A DNA stretch of 64,000 nucleotides from Albimonas donghaensis (GCF_900106695.1 NZ_FNMZ01000001.1:1240001-1304000); one strand, 5' to 3'. Shown: positions 9,066-18,446, counted from the first letter of the stretch. The notes: a model not told the origin generated them from the sequence alone. Program-made: numbers and translations.

Positions 9066-9275
9066 CCGGAGGGCGCGCGAGGGTGCGGTGTGACAAACCG
9101 GGTTTCCCCTGCGGCGCCGTTTGAATACCAATGAACCCCCTCCGCCGGGCGCGCGCCGCGCCGGCGGGGGCGAAAATCGGCGCACGCGCGGCGCATGTCC
9201 GGTGCGCGCCGCGCGCACGCCCGATCCGAGGGCCTATCCGAGGCCCGAACCGAGGCCCGAACCGAGGAGCGTCCC

Positions 9276-10337
9276 ATGGCTCGCCGCAAGACCAAGACCG
9301 TGAACCTCGCGCTCCAGGGCGGCGGCGCGCATGGCGCCTTCACCTGGGGCGTGCTCGACCGCGTGCTGGAGGAGGAGGCGCTGGAGATCGAGGGCATCTC
9401 CGCCACCTCGGCCGGCGCCATGAACGCCGCGGCGCTGAAATCGGGCCTGGTGCGCGGCGGCTCGCGGGAGGCGGCGAAGGAGACGCTGGATTCCTTCTGG
9501 CGGTCGGTTTCGCGATCCTCGCCGGGCCTGCCCAACCCGCTGCTGGAATGGGTCCGCGCCTGGGACCCCACCACCCCCAACATCGCCGACGCGATCGAGG
9601 CCGGGGCCCGCTGGGGGATGGGCGACGCGCTGACGCGCATGTTCTCCCCCTACGATCTGAACCCCTTCAACATCAATCCGTTACGCGACCTTCTTGTCAA
9701 ACAGCTTGACTTCGACGCGGTCTGCGAAGGCGAGGGGCCCGACCTGTTCATCTGCGCCACCAACGTGCGCACCGGCAAGGCGCGGGTGTTCCGCGGGAAC
9801 GAGATCAATTCCGAGGCCATCCTCGCTTCGACCTGCCTGCCCACGGTGTTCCAGGCGGTGGAGATCGACGACCCCAGGACCGGCCGGCGGGAGGCGTTCT
9901 GGGACGGCGGCTATACCGGCAATCCCGCTTTGTGGCCCCTGTTCTACGAAACCAGGTCCAGCGACGTGATCATCGTCCACATCAACCCGATCATGCGTGA
10001 GGAAGCCCCCTATACCGCGCGGGAAATTCTCAACCGGGTCAATGAGGTGGGGTTCAATTCGGCGCTGATGGGCGAACTTCGCGCGGTCAATTTCGCCCGC
10101 CGCCTGATCGCCGAGGGGCGCATTCCGGAGGGGGCGATGAAAGCGGTGCTGATCCACTCGGTCGCCGATGACGAGACCATGCGCCAGCTCGGCGCGGCCA
10201 CCAAGATGTCGCCGGACTGGACGCTGCTGCAGAACCTCAAGGAGGCCGGGCGCACGGCCATGGACAAGTTCCTGAAGGAGAACTGGGCCAATCTTGGTGA
10301 ACGGCCCAGCGTCGACCTCTCCGCCCTTTACGGCTGA
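9276..10337 (+). CDS. Patatin-like phospholipase
   Basis: 353-residue cytosolic lipase/esterase with a patatin fold. The oxyanion-hole motif is GGGAHGAF (about residues 12-19), the nucleophile Ser lies in TSAGAMNA (about 45-52) and the catalytic Asp in the DGGYTGNP motif (about 210). A GAGGAG ribosome-binding site sits 6 bases before the ATG at 9276; upstream in-frame starts would add a low-complexity leader built from a 12-base repeat (9241-9266, unit like GAGGCCCGAACC). Next to bdhA, a role in polyhydroxybutyrate or membrane lipid turnover is plausible but inferred. Confidence 0.88.
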   Translation: MARRKTKTVNLALQGGGAHGAFTWGVLDRVLEEEALEIEGISATSAGAMNAAALKSGLVRGGSREAAKETLDSFWRSVSRSSPGLPNPLLEWVRAWDPTTPNIADAIEAGARWGMGDALTRMFSPYDLNPFNINPLRDLLVKQLDFDAVCEGEGPDLFICATNVRTGKARVFRGNEINSEAILASTCLPTVFQAVEIDDPRTGRREAFWDGGYTGNPALWPLFYETRSSDVIIVHINPIMREEAPYTAREILNRVNEVGFNSALMGELRAVNFARRLIAEGRIPEGAMKAVLIHSVADDETMRQLGAATKMSPDWTLLQNLKEAGRTAMDKFLKENWANLGERPSVDLSALYG

Positions 10338-10346
10338 GGCCCGGCC

Positions 10347-11090
10347 ATGCGCGTTCTGGTGCTGGACCATGCCGATATGCCCGGCCCGGATGCGGCGGTC
10401 GCGCATCTGGCCGCCCGCGGGGCGTCGCCCGAAATCGTCCATGCCTGGAAGGGCGATCCGATCCCCGACCTCGCCGGCTTCGACGGCCTGATGGTGATGG
10501 GCGGGCCGCAGATGGTCACCGACCTCGCGGACCTGCCCTGGATGGCGGAGGAGATCGCGACGCTCCGCGCCGCCCTCGCCGCCGGCCTGCCGACGCTGTG
10601 CATCTGCCTCGGCGCCCAGATGCTGGCCCATGCGCTGGGAGCGAAGGTCGGCCCGCATCCCGAGGGCCGGCTCGCCTTCGGGTTCGAGCGGCTCCACGCC
10701 CTGCCCGTCGCCCCCGGCGCGGCCCCGAACCCCGTTCCCGACGGGCTCGCGGTGCTGTGCGGCAACGCCCAGGGATTCGCCCTGCCCGAGGGGGTCGAGC
10801 CCCTGGCCGCCGGGCGCGGAACCTGGCCCAATCTCGCGTTCCGCACCGGCTCGGCGCTGGCCCTGCAGTTCCATCCGGAGGTGACGCGGCCGATCCTGTC
10901 GACCTGGCAGGCGGAGTGGCCCGGGGCCCATGATCGGCCCGGCGGACAGCCGCGCGCGACGCAGGACGCGGACTTCCCCCGGCTCGACCCGCCGCTCAAG
11001 GCCTGGCTGCGCGGGATGCTGGACGCGCGCTTCGGCCTGCTCCCCGCGCCGACGAAAGCGGGCGCGCCCGCATTTCGGTCGCAGAGTTGA
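10347..11090 (+). CDS. Class I glutamine amidotransferase (GATase1) domain protein
   Basis: 247-residue stand-alone class I glutamine amidotransferase-like protein. The nucleophile-elbow Cys is in CICLGAQMLAHALG (about residues 89-102), and the catalytic His and Glu are in ALQFHPEVT (about 172-180). This is the layout of GMP-synthase-like amidotransferases that occur without a synthetase domain, such as those acting in polyamine or gamma-glutamyl metabolism. The acceptor substrate cannot be inferred. It starts 9 bases after the patatin stop, so the two are probably one transcript. Confidence 0.85.
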   Translation: MRVLVLDHADMPGPDAAVAHLAARGASPEIVHAWKGDPIPDLAGFDGLMVMGGPQMVTDLADLPWMAEEIATLRAALAAGLPTLCICLGAQMLAHALGAKVGPHPEGRLAFGFERLHALPVAPGAAPNPVPDGLAVLCGNAQGFALPEGVEPLAAGRGTWPNLAFRTGSALALQFHPEVTRPILSTWQAEWPGAHDRPGGQPRATQDADFPRLDPPLKAWLRGMLDARFGLLPAPTKAGAPAFRSQS

Positions 11091-11126
11091 ATTGATTCCC
11101 GGCGCGATCCTCCCCACATTGGCCCC

Positions 11127-11837
11127 ATGATAACGCTGGACATAATCTCCGATCCGATCTGCCCCTGGTGCTATATCGGCAAGACCGAGCTGGACCGGGC
11201 GCTGGCCGCGCATCCCGACCATCCGTTCGAGCTGCGATGGCGGCCGTTCCAGCTCAATCCCGACATGCCGCCCGAGGGCATGGACCGGCAGGAATACCTG
11301 GAAGCCAAGTTCGGCGGCCCCGAAGCCGCGGCGAACGTCTATGGCCGCATCGCCGACGCCGCGAAGGAGTCGGGGCTGGAGATCGACTTCTCCCGCATTC
11401 CCCGCACGCCCTCGACGCTCGACGCGCATCGGCTGATCCGCTGGGCCCGGCTGGAGGAGGCGCAGACCCCCGTGGTCGACGCGCTGTTCCGCCGGTATTT
11501 CGAGGACGGCGCCGACATCTCCGACCCCGACGTGCTGGTCGGCATCGCCGAGGAAGCCGGGATGGAGGGCGACATGGTGCGCGCGCTCCTGACCAGCGAG
11601 GCCGACGCCGCCGAGGTGCAGGAGGAATTCGACGCGGCGCGCGAGATCGGGGTCAGCGGCGTGCCGACCTTCCTCGTGGGCGGCAAATACGTGATCCAGG
11701 GCTGCCAGAAGCAGGAGACCTGGAGCGACATGATCGAGGATATCCTGCGCCTGATGGCCGGCGACCCGATGCTGCGGGCGGCCAATGACGACGGGCCGGT
11801 CAAGGGCGCCTCCGCGCAGGGCGCGGCCGAGGACTGA
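11127..11837 (+). CDS. DsbA family (FrnE-like) thiol oxidoreductase
   Basis: 236-residue cytosolic protein of the DsbA/2-hydroxychromene-2-carboxylate isomerase superfamily, FrnE subgroup. Residues 7-18 (SDPICPWCYIGK) hold the CPWC redox motif, and the cis-Pro lies in GVSGVPTFLVGG (about 182-193). There is no signal peptide, which separates it from periplasmic DsbA. FrnE-like proteins are linked to polyketide tailoring and oxidative-stress disulfide chemistry in other bacteria; its substrate here is unknown. It follows the amidotransferase by 36 bases in the same orientation. Confidence 0.85.
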   Translation: MITLDIISDPICPWCYIGKTELDRALAAHPDHPFELRWRPFQLNPDMPPEGMDRQEYLEAKFGGPEAAANVYGRIADAAKESGLEIDFSRIPRTPSTLDAHRLIRWARLEEAQTPVVDALFRRYFEDGADISDPDVLVGIAEEAGMEGDMVRALLTSEADAAEVQEEFDAAREIGVSGVPTFLVGGKYVIQGCQKQETWSDMIEDILRLMAGDPMLRAANDDGPVKGASAQGAAED

Positions 11838-11890
11838 CGCGCCCGCCCCGGACGGGAACGGCGGGGCGCGAGAGGAAGAGGACGCGACGC

Positions 11891-12424
11891 ATGTTCGGGC
11901 TCGACAACATCCTTGAAGTCATCGAGAGCGACCCGCTCACCCGCTGGCTGCTCGCCGCCATGGCGCTGCGCGCGGCCTGGAGCGTGGTGTGCTGGCGCAA
12001 GTGCCGGCTGTCGGGGGCCGCGGCCGACGACGCGCTGGAGGTGATCGAGGCCCGCAGGCAGGCGCTGTGGCGCCACAACATGCGCTTTCTGCTGATCATG
12101 CTCGCCGGCATTTCGCTGGCGGTGGTGGGGCTGTTCGGACTGGCCAGGGGCGGCGCCGATCACCCGGTGGCGCTGGTGATGCTGGTCGGCGGCATGTATC
12201 TGTTCATGACCGAGCCGGTGCGCCTGCAGATCCAGGACGCCGAGGACCGGGTCGCCGCCTCGGCCCTGCGCGGCGACGTGGAGGCGCATCGTTTCTCCCA
12301 GTCCATGCTGCGCGGCAGCCATCTGCACCTCGTGATGATCGAGGTCGGCGTGGTGGTGGCGCTGGGGCTGGTCATTCTGGCGCTCAACGGCCGGATGATC
12401 ATGCCGATCATGATGAGCTACTGA
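11891..12424 (+). CDS. Hypothetical inner-membrane protein
   Basis: 177-residue protein I do not recognise. It has three or four hydrophobic segments: a weak one near residues 17-35, FLLIMLAGISLAVVGLFGLA (about 63-82), a segment around 88-105 and VMIEVGVVVALGLVILALNG (about 143-162). The loop between them carries charged residues (TEPVRLQIQDAEDRVAA). It lies 53 bases after the FrnE-like gene on the same strand and ends the rightward run. Coding is supported by length, codon pattern and context. Confidence 0.7.
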   Translation: MFGLDNILEVIESDPLTRWLLAAMALRAAWSVVCWRKCRLSGAAADDALEVIEARRQALWRHNMRFLLIMLAGISLAVVGLFGLARGGADHPVALVMLVGGMYLFMTEPVRLQIQDAEDRVAASALRGDVEAHRFSQSMLRGSHLHLVMIEVGVVVALGLVILALNGRMIMPIMMSY

Positions 12425-12451
12425 GGACTGCGCGCGCGGGCGGCGGGGGGC

Positions 12452-12488
12452 GGCGGGTTCGCACCCGCCCTACGCGGGCGGCGCGGTC
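12452..12488. repeat. Dispersed palindromic repeat, copy 2
   Basis: This 37-base element matches 1487-1523 at 33 of 37 positions and also sits directly behind a stop codon, here in the convergent gap between the membrane-protein gene and mfd. The dyad is GGCGGGTT, three bases, ACCCGCC. Confidence 0.6.
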
Positions 12489-12556
12489 CCGATCAGGTCC
12501 GGCCGCCCTGCCCGGCATCCGGGGTTCCTCCGCTCCGGGCGACGGGATAGCGCCGC

Positions 12557-15500
12557 TCAGGCCGCCTTCCTGCCGTTCCCGGCCAGTCGGGCCAGGTCCC
12601 GGGCGATGGCGAAAGCGCCCTTGAGCCGGTCGCCCTCGGTCGCCCAGTCGCGGCGCACCACGACCTTGTTGTCCCGGATCTTCGCCAGCCCGCCCTGGTC
12701 CTGCAGCCAGCCCGCCAGCCCGGCCGGGTTGGCGAACTTGTCGTCCCGGAACATCAGCGTCGCCCCCTTGGGCCCCGCATCCAGCTTGGCGATCCCGGCC
12801 CGGCGGCACATGGCCTTGACCCGCACCACGCGCAACAGCATCTCGACCTCGCGCGGGGGCTTGCCGAACCGGTCGTGAAGCTCGGCGGCGAAGCCCTCCA
12901 GCTCGGTCTTGGTCTCCAGCCCCGACAGCCGCCGATAAAGCCCCAGCCGCACGTCGAGATCGGGGACATAGGCCTCCGGGATCATCACCGGCACGCCGAG
13001 CCCCAACTGCGGCGACCAGTCCCCGCTGTCCGTCGGCACGTCGACGTCCCCGGCCTTCATGCGCGCGATCGCCTCCTCCAGCATGTGCTGGTAAAGTTCG
13101 AAGCCGATCTCCTTGATATGCCCGGACTGCTCCTCGCCCACCAGGTTGCCGGCCCCGCGGATGTCGAGGTCATGGGAGGCGAGCGTGAAGCCCGCGCCGA
13201 GACTGTCGAGGCTCGCCAGAACCTTCAGCCGCTTCTCGGCCCCGTCGGTCAGGCGCTTGCGCGGCTCGGTGGTGAAATAGGCGTAGGCGCGCAGCTTGGA
13301 GCGCCCGACCCGACCCCGGATCTGGTAGAGCTGCGACAGGCCGAACATGTCCGCCCGGTGCACGATCAGCGTGTTGGCGCGGGGAATGTCGAGCCCGGAT
13401 TCCACGATGGTCGTGGCCAGCAGCACGTCGTATTTGCCGTCGTAGAAAGCGTTCATCCGCTCGTCGAGATCGCCGGCGGCCAATTGCCCATGAGCGGTGA
13501 CGAAGGTGATCTCGGGCGCCTGCTCACGCAGGAAGGTCTGCAATTCGTCGAGGTCCGAGATGCGCGGGACCACCACGAAGCTCTGCCCGCCGCGGAAATG
13601 CTCGCGCAGCAGGGCCTCGCGGACCGTCACCGGGTCGAACTCGGCGATGTAGGAGCGCACGGCGAGCCGGTCCACGGGGGGCGTGGCGATCACCGACAGC
13701 TCCCGCACGCCGGACATGGCCAGCGACAGGGTGCGCGGAATCGGCGTCGCGGTCATGGTCAGCACATGGACGTCCGAGCGGAGCTCCTTCAGCCGCTCCT
13801 TGTGGCGGACGCCGAAATGCTGCTCCTCGTCGATGATCAGCAGGCCGAGATCGTTGAACCGGATGCCCTGGGCCAGCAGCGCATGGGTGCCGACCACCAC
13901 GTCCACGGTCCCGTCCGCCAGGCGCTTGCGGGTGTCCGCGGCCTCCTTGGCGGGCGTGAAGCGCGACAGCTGCCGGACATTGACCGGGAAGCCGCGGAAG
14001 CGTTCCGCGAAGGTCTTGGCATGCTGACGCGCGAGCAGGGTCGTGGGCGCCACCACCGCCACCTGCGTGCCCGAAAGCGCGGCGACGAAAGCCGCGCGCA
14101 GCGCCACCTCGGTCTTGCCGAAGCCCACGTCGCCGCAGATCAGCCGGTCCATGGGCGAGCCCGCCGCCAGGTCGCCCAGCACGTCCTCGATGGCGGCGAG
14201 CTGGTCGTCGGTCTCCTGGTAGGGGAAGCGGGCGCAGAACTCGTCCCACGACCCCTGAGGCGGTTCGAATTCCGGGGCCTTGCGAAGGGTGCGTTCGGCG
14301 GCGATCCGGATCAGGCGGTCCGCCATGTCGCGGATCCGCTCCTTCATCTTCGCCTTGCGGGCCTGCCAGGCGCCGCCGCCCAGCCGGTCCAGCAGCGCGG
14401 TCTCCTGCCCGTAGCGGGACAGCAGCTCGATATTCTCCACCGGCAGGTAAAGCTTGTCGCCCCCGGCATATTCCAGCGCGGCGCATTCGTGGGGGGCGCC
14501 CAGCGCGGTCACCGTCTCCAGCCCGGTGAAGCGGCCGATGCCGTGCTCGACATGCACCACCAGGTCGCCGGCGGAAAGCGACGAGGCCTCGGACAGGAAG
14601 TTCTCGTTGCGCTTGCGGCGTCGGGGGCCGCGGATCAGGCGGTCGCCCAGCACGTCCTGCTCTGCCACCACGGCGAGGTCGGCGGTCTCGAACCCCTGCT
14701 CCAGCGGCCAGATCGCGAGGTTGACCAGCCCCGCCTTCGCATCGGCGAAACGGGAGACGAGCCGCGAGGCCGGGGCCTCGTGATCCTCCAGCAGGGTCTT
14801 CACCCGGTCGCGGGCGCCCTCGGAATAGGTGGCGAAGATCACGGTCTTCTTCGCCTTCAGCAGGGCGCGCAGATGGGTGGCGAGGGCGTCGAAGACATTG
14901 CCCCCTTCCTGCGCGCGCTCGGCCGCGAAGCCCCGCCCGATGCGCCCGCCCATATCCACGCAGCCCGGTCCCGGCGGCTGCGGCAACGGCGAGAATCGGC
15001 GCAGCGGCCGGCCCGAAAGCGCCTCGATCCATTGCGCCTCGGTCAGGTAGAGGCGTTCCGGGGGCGCGGGCTTGTAGACCGCGGCGCCGAGCGCGGGCTT
15101 GTCGGCGAGCGCCGCGCGGCGGGCCTCGTAATGGTCGGCGATCATCTCCCAGCGGGAGGCGCGGGCTTCCTCGATCTGGTGATCGAGCGCCACAGGCGCG
15201 TCGGGGAGATAATCGAAGATCGTCTCCATCCGCTCATGGAAGAAGGGCGCCCAATGCTCCATGCCCTGCTGCTTGCGGCCGGCCGAGACCGCCTCGTAGA
15301 GCGGATCGTCGAGGCCGGCGGCGCCGAACGCCTCCCGGTAGGCGGTGCGGAAGCGGGCGATGGCCGCGTCGTCGAGCGTGACCTCGGAGACGGGGGCGAA
15401 CTCCACCCGGGGGATCTTCTCGATGGTGCGCTGGGTCTCGGCGTCGAAGCGCCGGGCGCCGTCGAGCATGTCGCCGAAAAGATCGAGGCGGACCGGGGAT

Positions 15501-16024
15501 TCGGCGCCCGAGGGATACACGTCCACCACCCCGCCGCGGATGGCGTAGTCGCCCGGCTCGGTCACGGTGGGGGCGCGGTTGAAGCCCATGCGCGCGAGGT
15601 AGGCGCGCAATTCGTCGAGATCGAGCGGACGGCCGACTTCAGCGGTGAAGGAGGCGGCGCGGACCGTGTCGCGGGCCGGCACGCGCTGGGCGGCGGCGGC
15701 GAGCGTGGTGAGGATGGCGGCCCGCGGCGGGGCCCCGTCGGCGAGCAGCGCCAGCGCGGCCATGCGGGCGGCGGCGATGTCGGCGTTGGGGGAGATGCGG
15801 TCGTAGGGCAGGCAGTCCCAGGCCGGGAAGCGGATGACGGGGAGGTCGGGGGCGAAGAAGGCCAGCGCCTCGGCCAGCGCGGCCATGCGCTGGTCGTCGC
15901 GCGCGACATGGATCACCGGCCCGCCGGCGCGTGCGGCGAGGTCGGCGACGAGCTTCGCGTCGTAGCCTTCCGGCGCGCCGCCGGTGCGCACGGTTCCGAG
16001 GGAGAGAGGGGCCTGTTCCGCCAT
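12557..16024 (-). CDS. mfd: Transcription-repair coupling factor Mfd
   Basis: 1155 residues, the usual Mfd length. Mfd removes stalled RNA polymerase at lesions and recruits UvrA for nucleotide excision repair. An N-terminal UvrB-like region is followed by the RNA-polymerase-interacting domain (GDLVVHVEHGIGRFTGLE, about residue 490), then the translocase with Walker A GDVGFGKTEVALRA (about 628) and DEEQHFGVRHKE (about 731), the QIRGRVGRS motif and the C-terminal D7 region. The frame is open upstream to 16477, but MAEQAPLSLG at 16024 is the start that fits the family. A 968-base gap separates it from dprA. Confidence 0.96.
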   Translation of the reverse strand: MAEQAPLSLGTVRTGGAPEGYDAKLVADLAARAGGPVIHVARDDQRMAALAEALAFFAPDLPVIRFPAWDCLPYDRISPNADIAAARMAALALLADGAPPRAAILTTLAAAAQRVPARDTVRAASFTAEVGRPLDLDELRAYLARMGFNRAPTVTEPGDYAIRGGVVDVYPSGAESPVRLDLFGDMLDGARRFDAETQRTIEKIPRVEFAPVSEVTLDDAAIARFRTAYREAFGAAGLDDPLYEAVSAGRKQQGMEHWAPFFHERMETIFDYLPDAPVALDHQIEEARASRWEMIADHYEARRAALADKPALGAAVYKPAPPERLYLTEAQWIEALSGRPLRRFSPLPQPPGPGCVDMGGRIGRGFAAERAQEGGNVFDALATHLRALLKAKKTVIFATYSEGARDRVKTLLEDHEAPASRLVSRFADAKAGLVNLAIWPLEQGFETADLAVVAEQDVLGDRLIRGPRRRKRNENFLSEASSLSAGDLVVHVEHGIGRFTGLETVTALGAPHECAALEYAGGDKLYLPVENIELLSRYGQETALLDRLGGGAWQARKAKMKERIRDMADRLIRIAAERTLRKAPEFEPPQGSWDEFCARFPYQETDDQLAAIEDVLGDLAAGSPMDRLICGDVGFGKTEVALRAAFVAALSGTQVAVVAPTTLLARQHAKTFAERFRGFPVNVRQLSRFTPAKEAADTRKRLADGTVDVVVGTHALLAQGIRFNDLGLLIIDEEQHFGVRHKERLKELRSDVHVLTMTATPIPRTLSLAMSGVRELSVIATPPVDRLAVRSYIAEFDPVTVREALLREHFRGGQSFVVVPRISDLDELQTFLREQAPEITFVTAHGQLAAGDLDERMNAFYDGKYDVLLATTIVESGLDIPRANTLIVHRADMFGLSQLYQIRGRVGRSKLRAYAYFTTEPRKRLTDGAEKRLKVLASLDSLGAGFTLASHDLDIRGAGNLVGEEQSGHIKEIGFELYQHMLEEAIARMKAGDVDVPTDSGDWSPQLGLGVPVMIPEAYVPDLDVRLGLYRRLSGLETKTELEGFAAELHDRFGKPPREVEMLLRVVRVKAMCRRAGIAKLDAGPKGATLMFRDDKFANPAGLAGWLQDQGGLAKIRDNKVVVRRDWATEGDRLKGAFAIARDLARLAGNGRKAA

Positions 16025-16992
16025 GCAGGCCAGATAGCGTCCGGCGCGGCGCCGCGCAAGCGCGGGCATGGCGGGATGCGGCGCGGGGCGCGGCCAGAGG
16101 CGCGTGCCGGGCGCGCCACGCCGGCGAGGGGAGCCGCGCGTCGACCGTATCGCCCGTGGCAGGGCGCGCGCCCGCGCGGCGAGGCGAGGGGGGCGCCCGG
16201 CCGCGCGGTCTCGGGGCTCCGGCGTCGCGATGAAGCCTTCAGGATCGGGTAGTGATCGCTCTCTCCGGGGGAGGGCGGGCGTCGGCCCGTTCGCAAGACT
16301 CGCCTTGCGACGGACCGGCGCAGAAGCGCTCCGTCGCCGGGGGAATGCGGGCCGGCGGCAGGCGCGATGCGTGCGCGGCCCATGATGGGAAAACCGGGAA
16401 CCGGGCCGCGGCGGCGACGATGCGCCGGAAGCGCGCGCGTCACGCGGATCCGGTCGCCGTCCCTCCCCGCCCTTCATGGACGACGCCTGCCGCCGCCGAC
16501 CCGCACAGCCGCCGCATGGCTGGGCCGGGCCATTCGCCCTCGCGGGCTCTGGGCAGGAGCCTTGTCACAGGGCGGCGCCGCGGGCGGCCTCGGGATCTGC
16601 GCGCGGGCGAACCGCCGCAACGCGCTCGCCGCGACTGCGCAGCGTGGCGAAGGGCTTCGGCAAGGGATCCGCAAGGCGCGGGACCGCCGCGGTCCGATCC
16701 TCACGCCCTTGGCAGGACGCTCCTTCCATACCTGCGCAAGGATTGCGGCCGCCGACCCTGACCGTGCCCGGGGGGGTATGGCTGAGGGGCGCGCAAGACA
16801 GGCGCAGCGAAGGGGCGGGGCGCAGCACGGCCTCGGGGAGGAGACGCGCGCGCCGCTCCCGCGCTGATCGGAGGCTGCGGACATGCCGCTCCTTGCCCGC
16901 GCCAGAGGCGACCGCCTCGCCACGCGCCGCGAGCGGGCGCGCGACAACGGCGAGCGCGAGACGCGGCGCCTCGGGCCGCCGGCCGCCCCGCC
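16025..16992. other. 968-base stretch upstream of mfd with no convincing gene
   Basis: Several overlapping ORFs exist on both strands, but all are Arg/Pro/Ala-rich with no recognisable domain and no good ribosome-binding site, so I judge them spurious. I see no tRNA, tmRNA, 6S or RNase P RNA signature. The mfd promoter must lie at the left end. The size is unusual for this compact window; it may be a decayed gene. Confidence 0.45.
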
Positions 16993-18360
16993 CTACGCCT
17001 CCGGCAGCAGCGCCAGCATGCCGCCGGGCTGGCGGACCAGGCGGCCGGCGAGCTCCAGTTCCAGCAACACCTCCGCCACCGCCGACAGGTTCGCGCCCGA
17101 CAGGCGCAGAAGCTCGTCCTCCTCCACCGGCGCGAGGCCCAGCAGCGAGGCGATCTCGGCCCGCAGCCGGCGGTCGTCCTGCGGCGCGGGCGGCGGCGCC
17201 GCAGTCTCGGCGAAGCCGTCGGGCGCGAGCCCCGGCGGGGCGGCCCCTCCGGCTTCGCCCTGCGGGTCCTCCGCCCCGGCCTGCTCAAGGCTTTCGACCA
17301 CGTCGGCGGCGTCGCGCACCAGCGACGCGCCCTGTCGGATCAACTGGTTGCCCCCGGCCGAGCGCGGGTCGAGCGGCGAGCCCGGCGCGGCCAGCACCTC
17401 GCGCCCCTGTTCCAGCGCGAATTCGGCGGTGATCAGGGAGCCGGAGCGGGATGCGGCCTCGATCAGCACCACGGCGCGGGAGAGGCCCGCGATCACCCGG
17501 TTGCGCCGGGGGAAATGCCGGGCCTGCGGATCCGCGCCCATGGGGGCCTCGGCGATCAGGGCCCCGCCCTCGGCCGCGATGCGCTCGGCCAGCGCGGCAT
17601 GGTCGCGCGGATAGACCTGCGCCACGCAGCCCGCCAGCGCCGCCACGGTGCCGGTGGGCAGCGCGCCTTCATGCGCCGCCCCGTCGATCCCGCGCGCGAG
17701 GCCCGAGGCCACGATGAAGCCCGCGGCGCCGAGCTCCGCCGCCATCGCGCGCGCCAGCCGCAGCCCCATGGCCGAGGCGTTGCGCGCGCCCACGATCGCC
17801 ACCGTGCGGGCGCGCAGCGCGCTTGGGTCGCCGCGCAGCCAGAACACCGGGGGCGGGTCGGGGATGGCGGCGAGGGCGGGCGGATAGCCGGGCTCGCCCA
17901 GGATCACCAGGCGGGCGCCGGCGGCGGCGCCCGCCTCCATCTCCCGCGCCGCGGCGGCCGCATCGAACGGCGTCATGGCGCCGGCGCCGCCGCGGCGGGC
18001 GAGTTCGGGCAACGCGTCGAGCGCCCGGGCGGGGTCGCCGAAGCGGCGCACCAGCCGGATATAGGTGGAAGGGCCGACATTGCGGCTTCGGGCGAGGCGC
18101 AGGGCCGCCATCGGGTCGACCGCCCGACGAGGCGGCGAGGACGGCGCGCCGCGCGCGGTCGCGATCGCCGCGTCGCGTTCCCCGTCCTGCGCCCTGCCCG
18201 GCGCCCTCCCCGGATCCGCGCCCGCGCCAAATCCGGGGTCGATCCCGACACCGATCCCGGCGCCGCGCCCCGAACTCTGGCCCGCATCCCGGGCCCGGCC
18301 CCGCCCGATGCCGGGGTCGGCCCCCACGCGGTTCCCCGCGAAATCGATCCGCGCCTGCAT
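16993..18360 (-). CDS. dprA: DNA-protecting protein DprA
   Basis: 455-residue DprA/Smf family protein, which binds incoming single-stranded DNA and loads RecA during transformation or gene-transfer-agent uptake. The core begins at LRLARSRNVGPSTYIRLVRR (about residue 87) and carries the Rossmann motif GARNASAMGLRLARAM, then SGLARGIDGAAHEGAL and the PRDHAALAERIA region, ending in a winged-helix-like tail. A GGAGG site 4 bases before the ATG at 18360 supports that start, which adds an 83-residue Gly/Asp/Arg-rich leader. A start at 18111 would give a standard-length protein of 372 residues. Confidence 0.9.
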   Translation of the reverse strand: MQARIDFAGNRVGADPGIGRGRARDAGQSSGRGAGIGVGIDPGFGAGADPGRAPGRAQDGERDAAIATARGAPSSPPRRAVDPMAALRLARSRNVGPSTYIRLVRRFGDPARALDALPELARRGGAGAMTPFDAAAAAREMEAGAAAGARLVILGEPGYPPALAAIPDPPPVFWLRGDPSALRARTVAIVGARNASAMGLRLARAMAAELGAAGFIVASGLARGIDGAAHEGALPTGTVAALAGCVAQVYPRDHAALAERIAAEGGALIAEAPMGADPQARHFPRRNRVIAGLSRAVVLIEAASRSGSLITAEFALEQGREVLAAPGSPLDPRSAGGNQLIRQGASLVRDAADVVESLEQAGAEDPQGEAGGAAPPGLAPDGFAETAAPPPAPQDDRRLRAEIASLLGLAPVEEDELLRLSGANLSAVAEVLLELELAGRLVRQPGGMLALLPEA

Positions 18361-18414
18361 GCCGCCTCCGTCCCTGGCTCCGTCCTGGAGCCTCGAAGGC
18401 GATCAGACCCTGTT

Positions 18415-18422
18415 ATGGTTAA
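18415..18422 (-). promoter_or_regulatory. CtrA-type half-site upstream of dprA
   Basis: Read on the minus strand, TTAACCAT lies about 55 bases before the dprA start in the only AT-rich patch of this gap. It matches the half-site reported for the cell-cycle regulator CtrA in alphaproteobacteria. A near TTAA-N7-TAAA arrangement also overlaps it on the plus strand (18419-18433). Control of dprA by CtrA is described for Rhodobacter capsulatus; here it is inferred. Confidence 0.45.
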
Positions 18423-18446
18423 ACCACCGTAAACGCGGCGGCCGGG

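Noticed and set aside
9195-9275. An upstream start for the patatin gene
   Set aside because: The added 27 residues would come from a 12-base tandem repeat and an Arg-rich stretch, while the ATG at 9276 has a good GAGGAG site and begins right before the family core.
12875-16252. A 1125-codon rightward open frame antisense to mfd
   Set aside because: It lies fully opposite mfd, is Arg/Gly/His-rich and has no domain. Such frames arise in 70% GC DNA because stop codons are rare in this phase.
16367-16867. 166-codon ORF upstream of mfd as a gene
   Set aside because: Composition is Arg/Ala/Gly-rich without hydrophobic core or motif, no ribosome-binding site, and several overlapping ORFs of equal quality exist on both strands.
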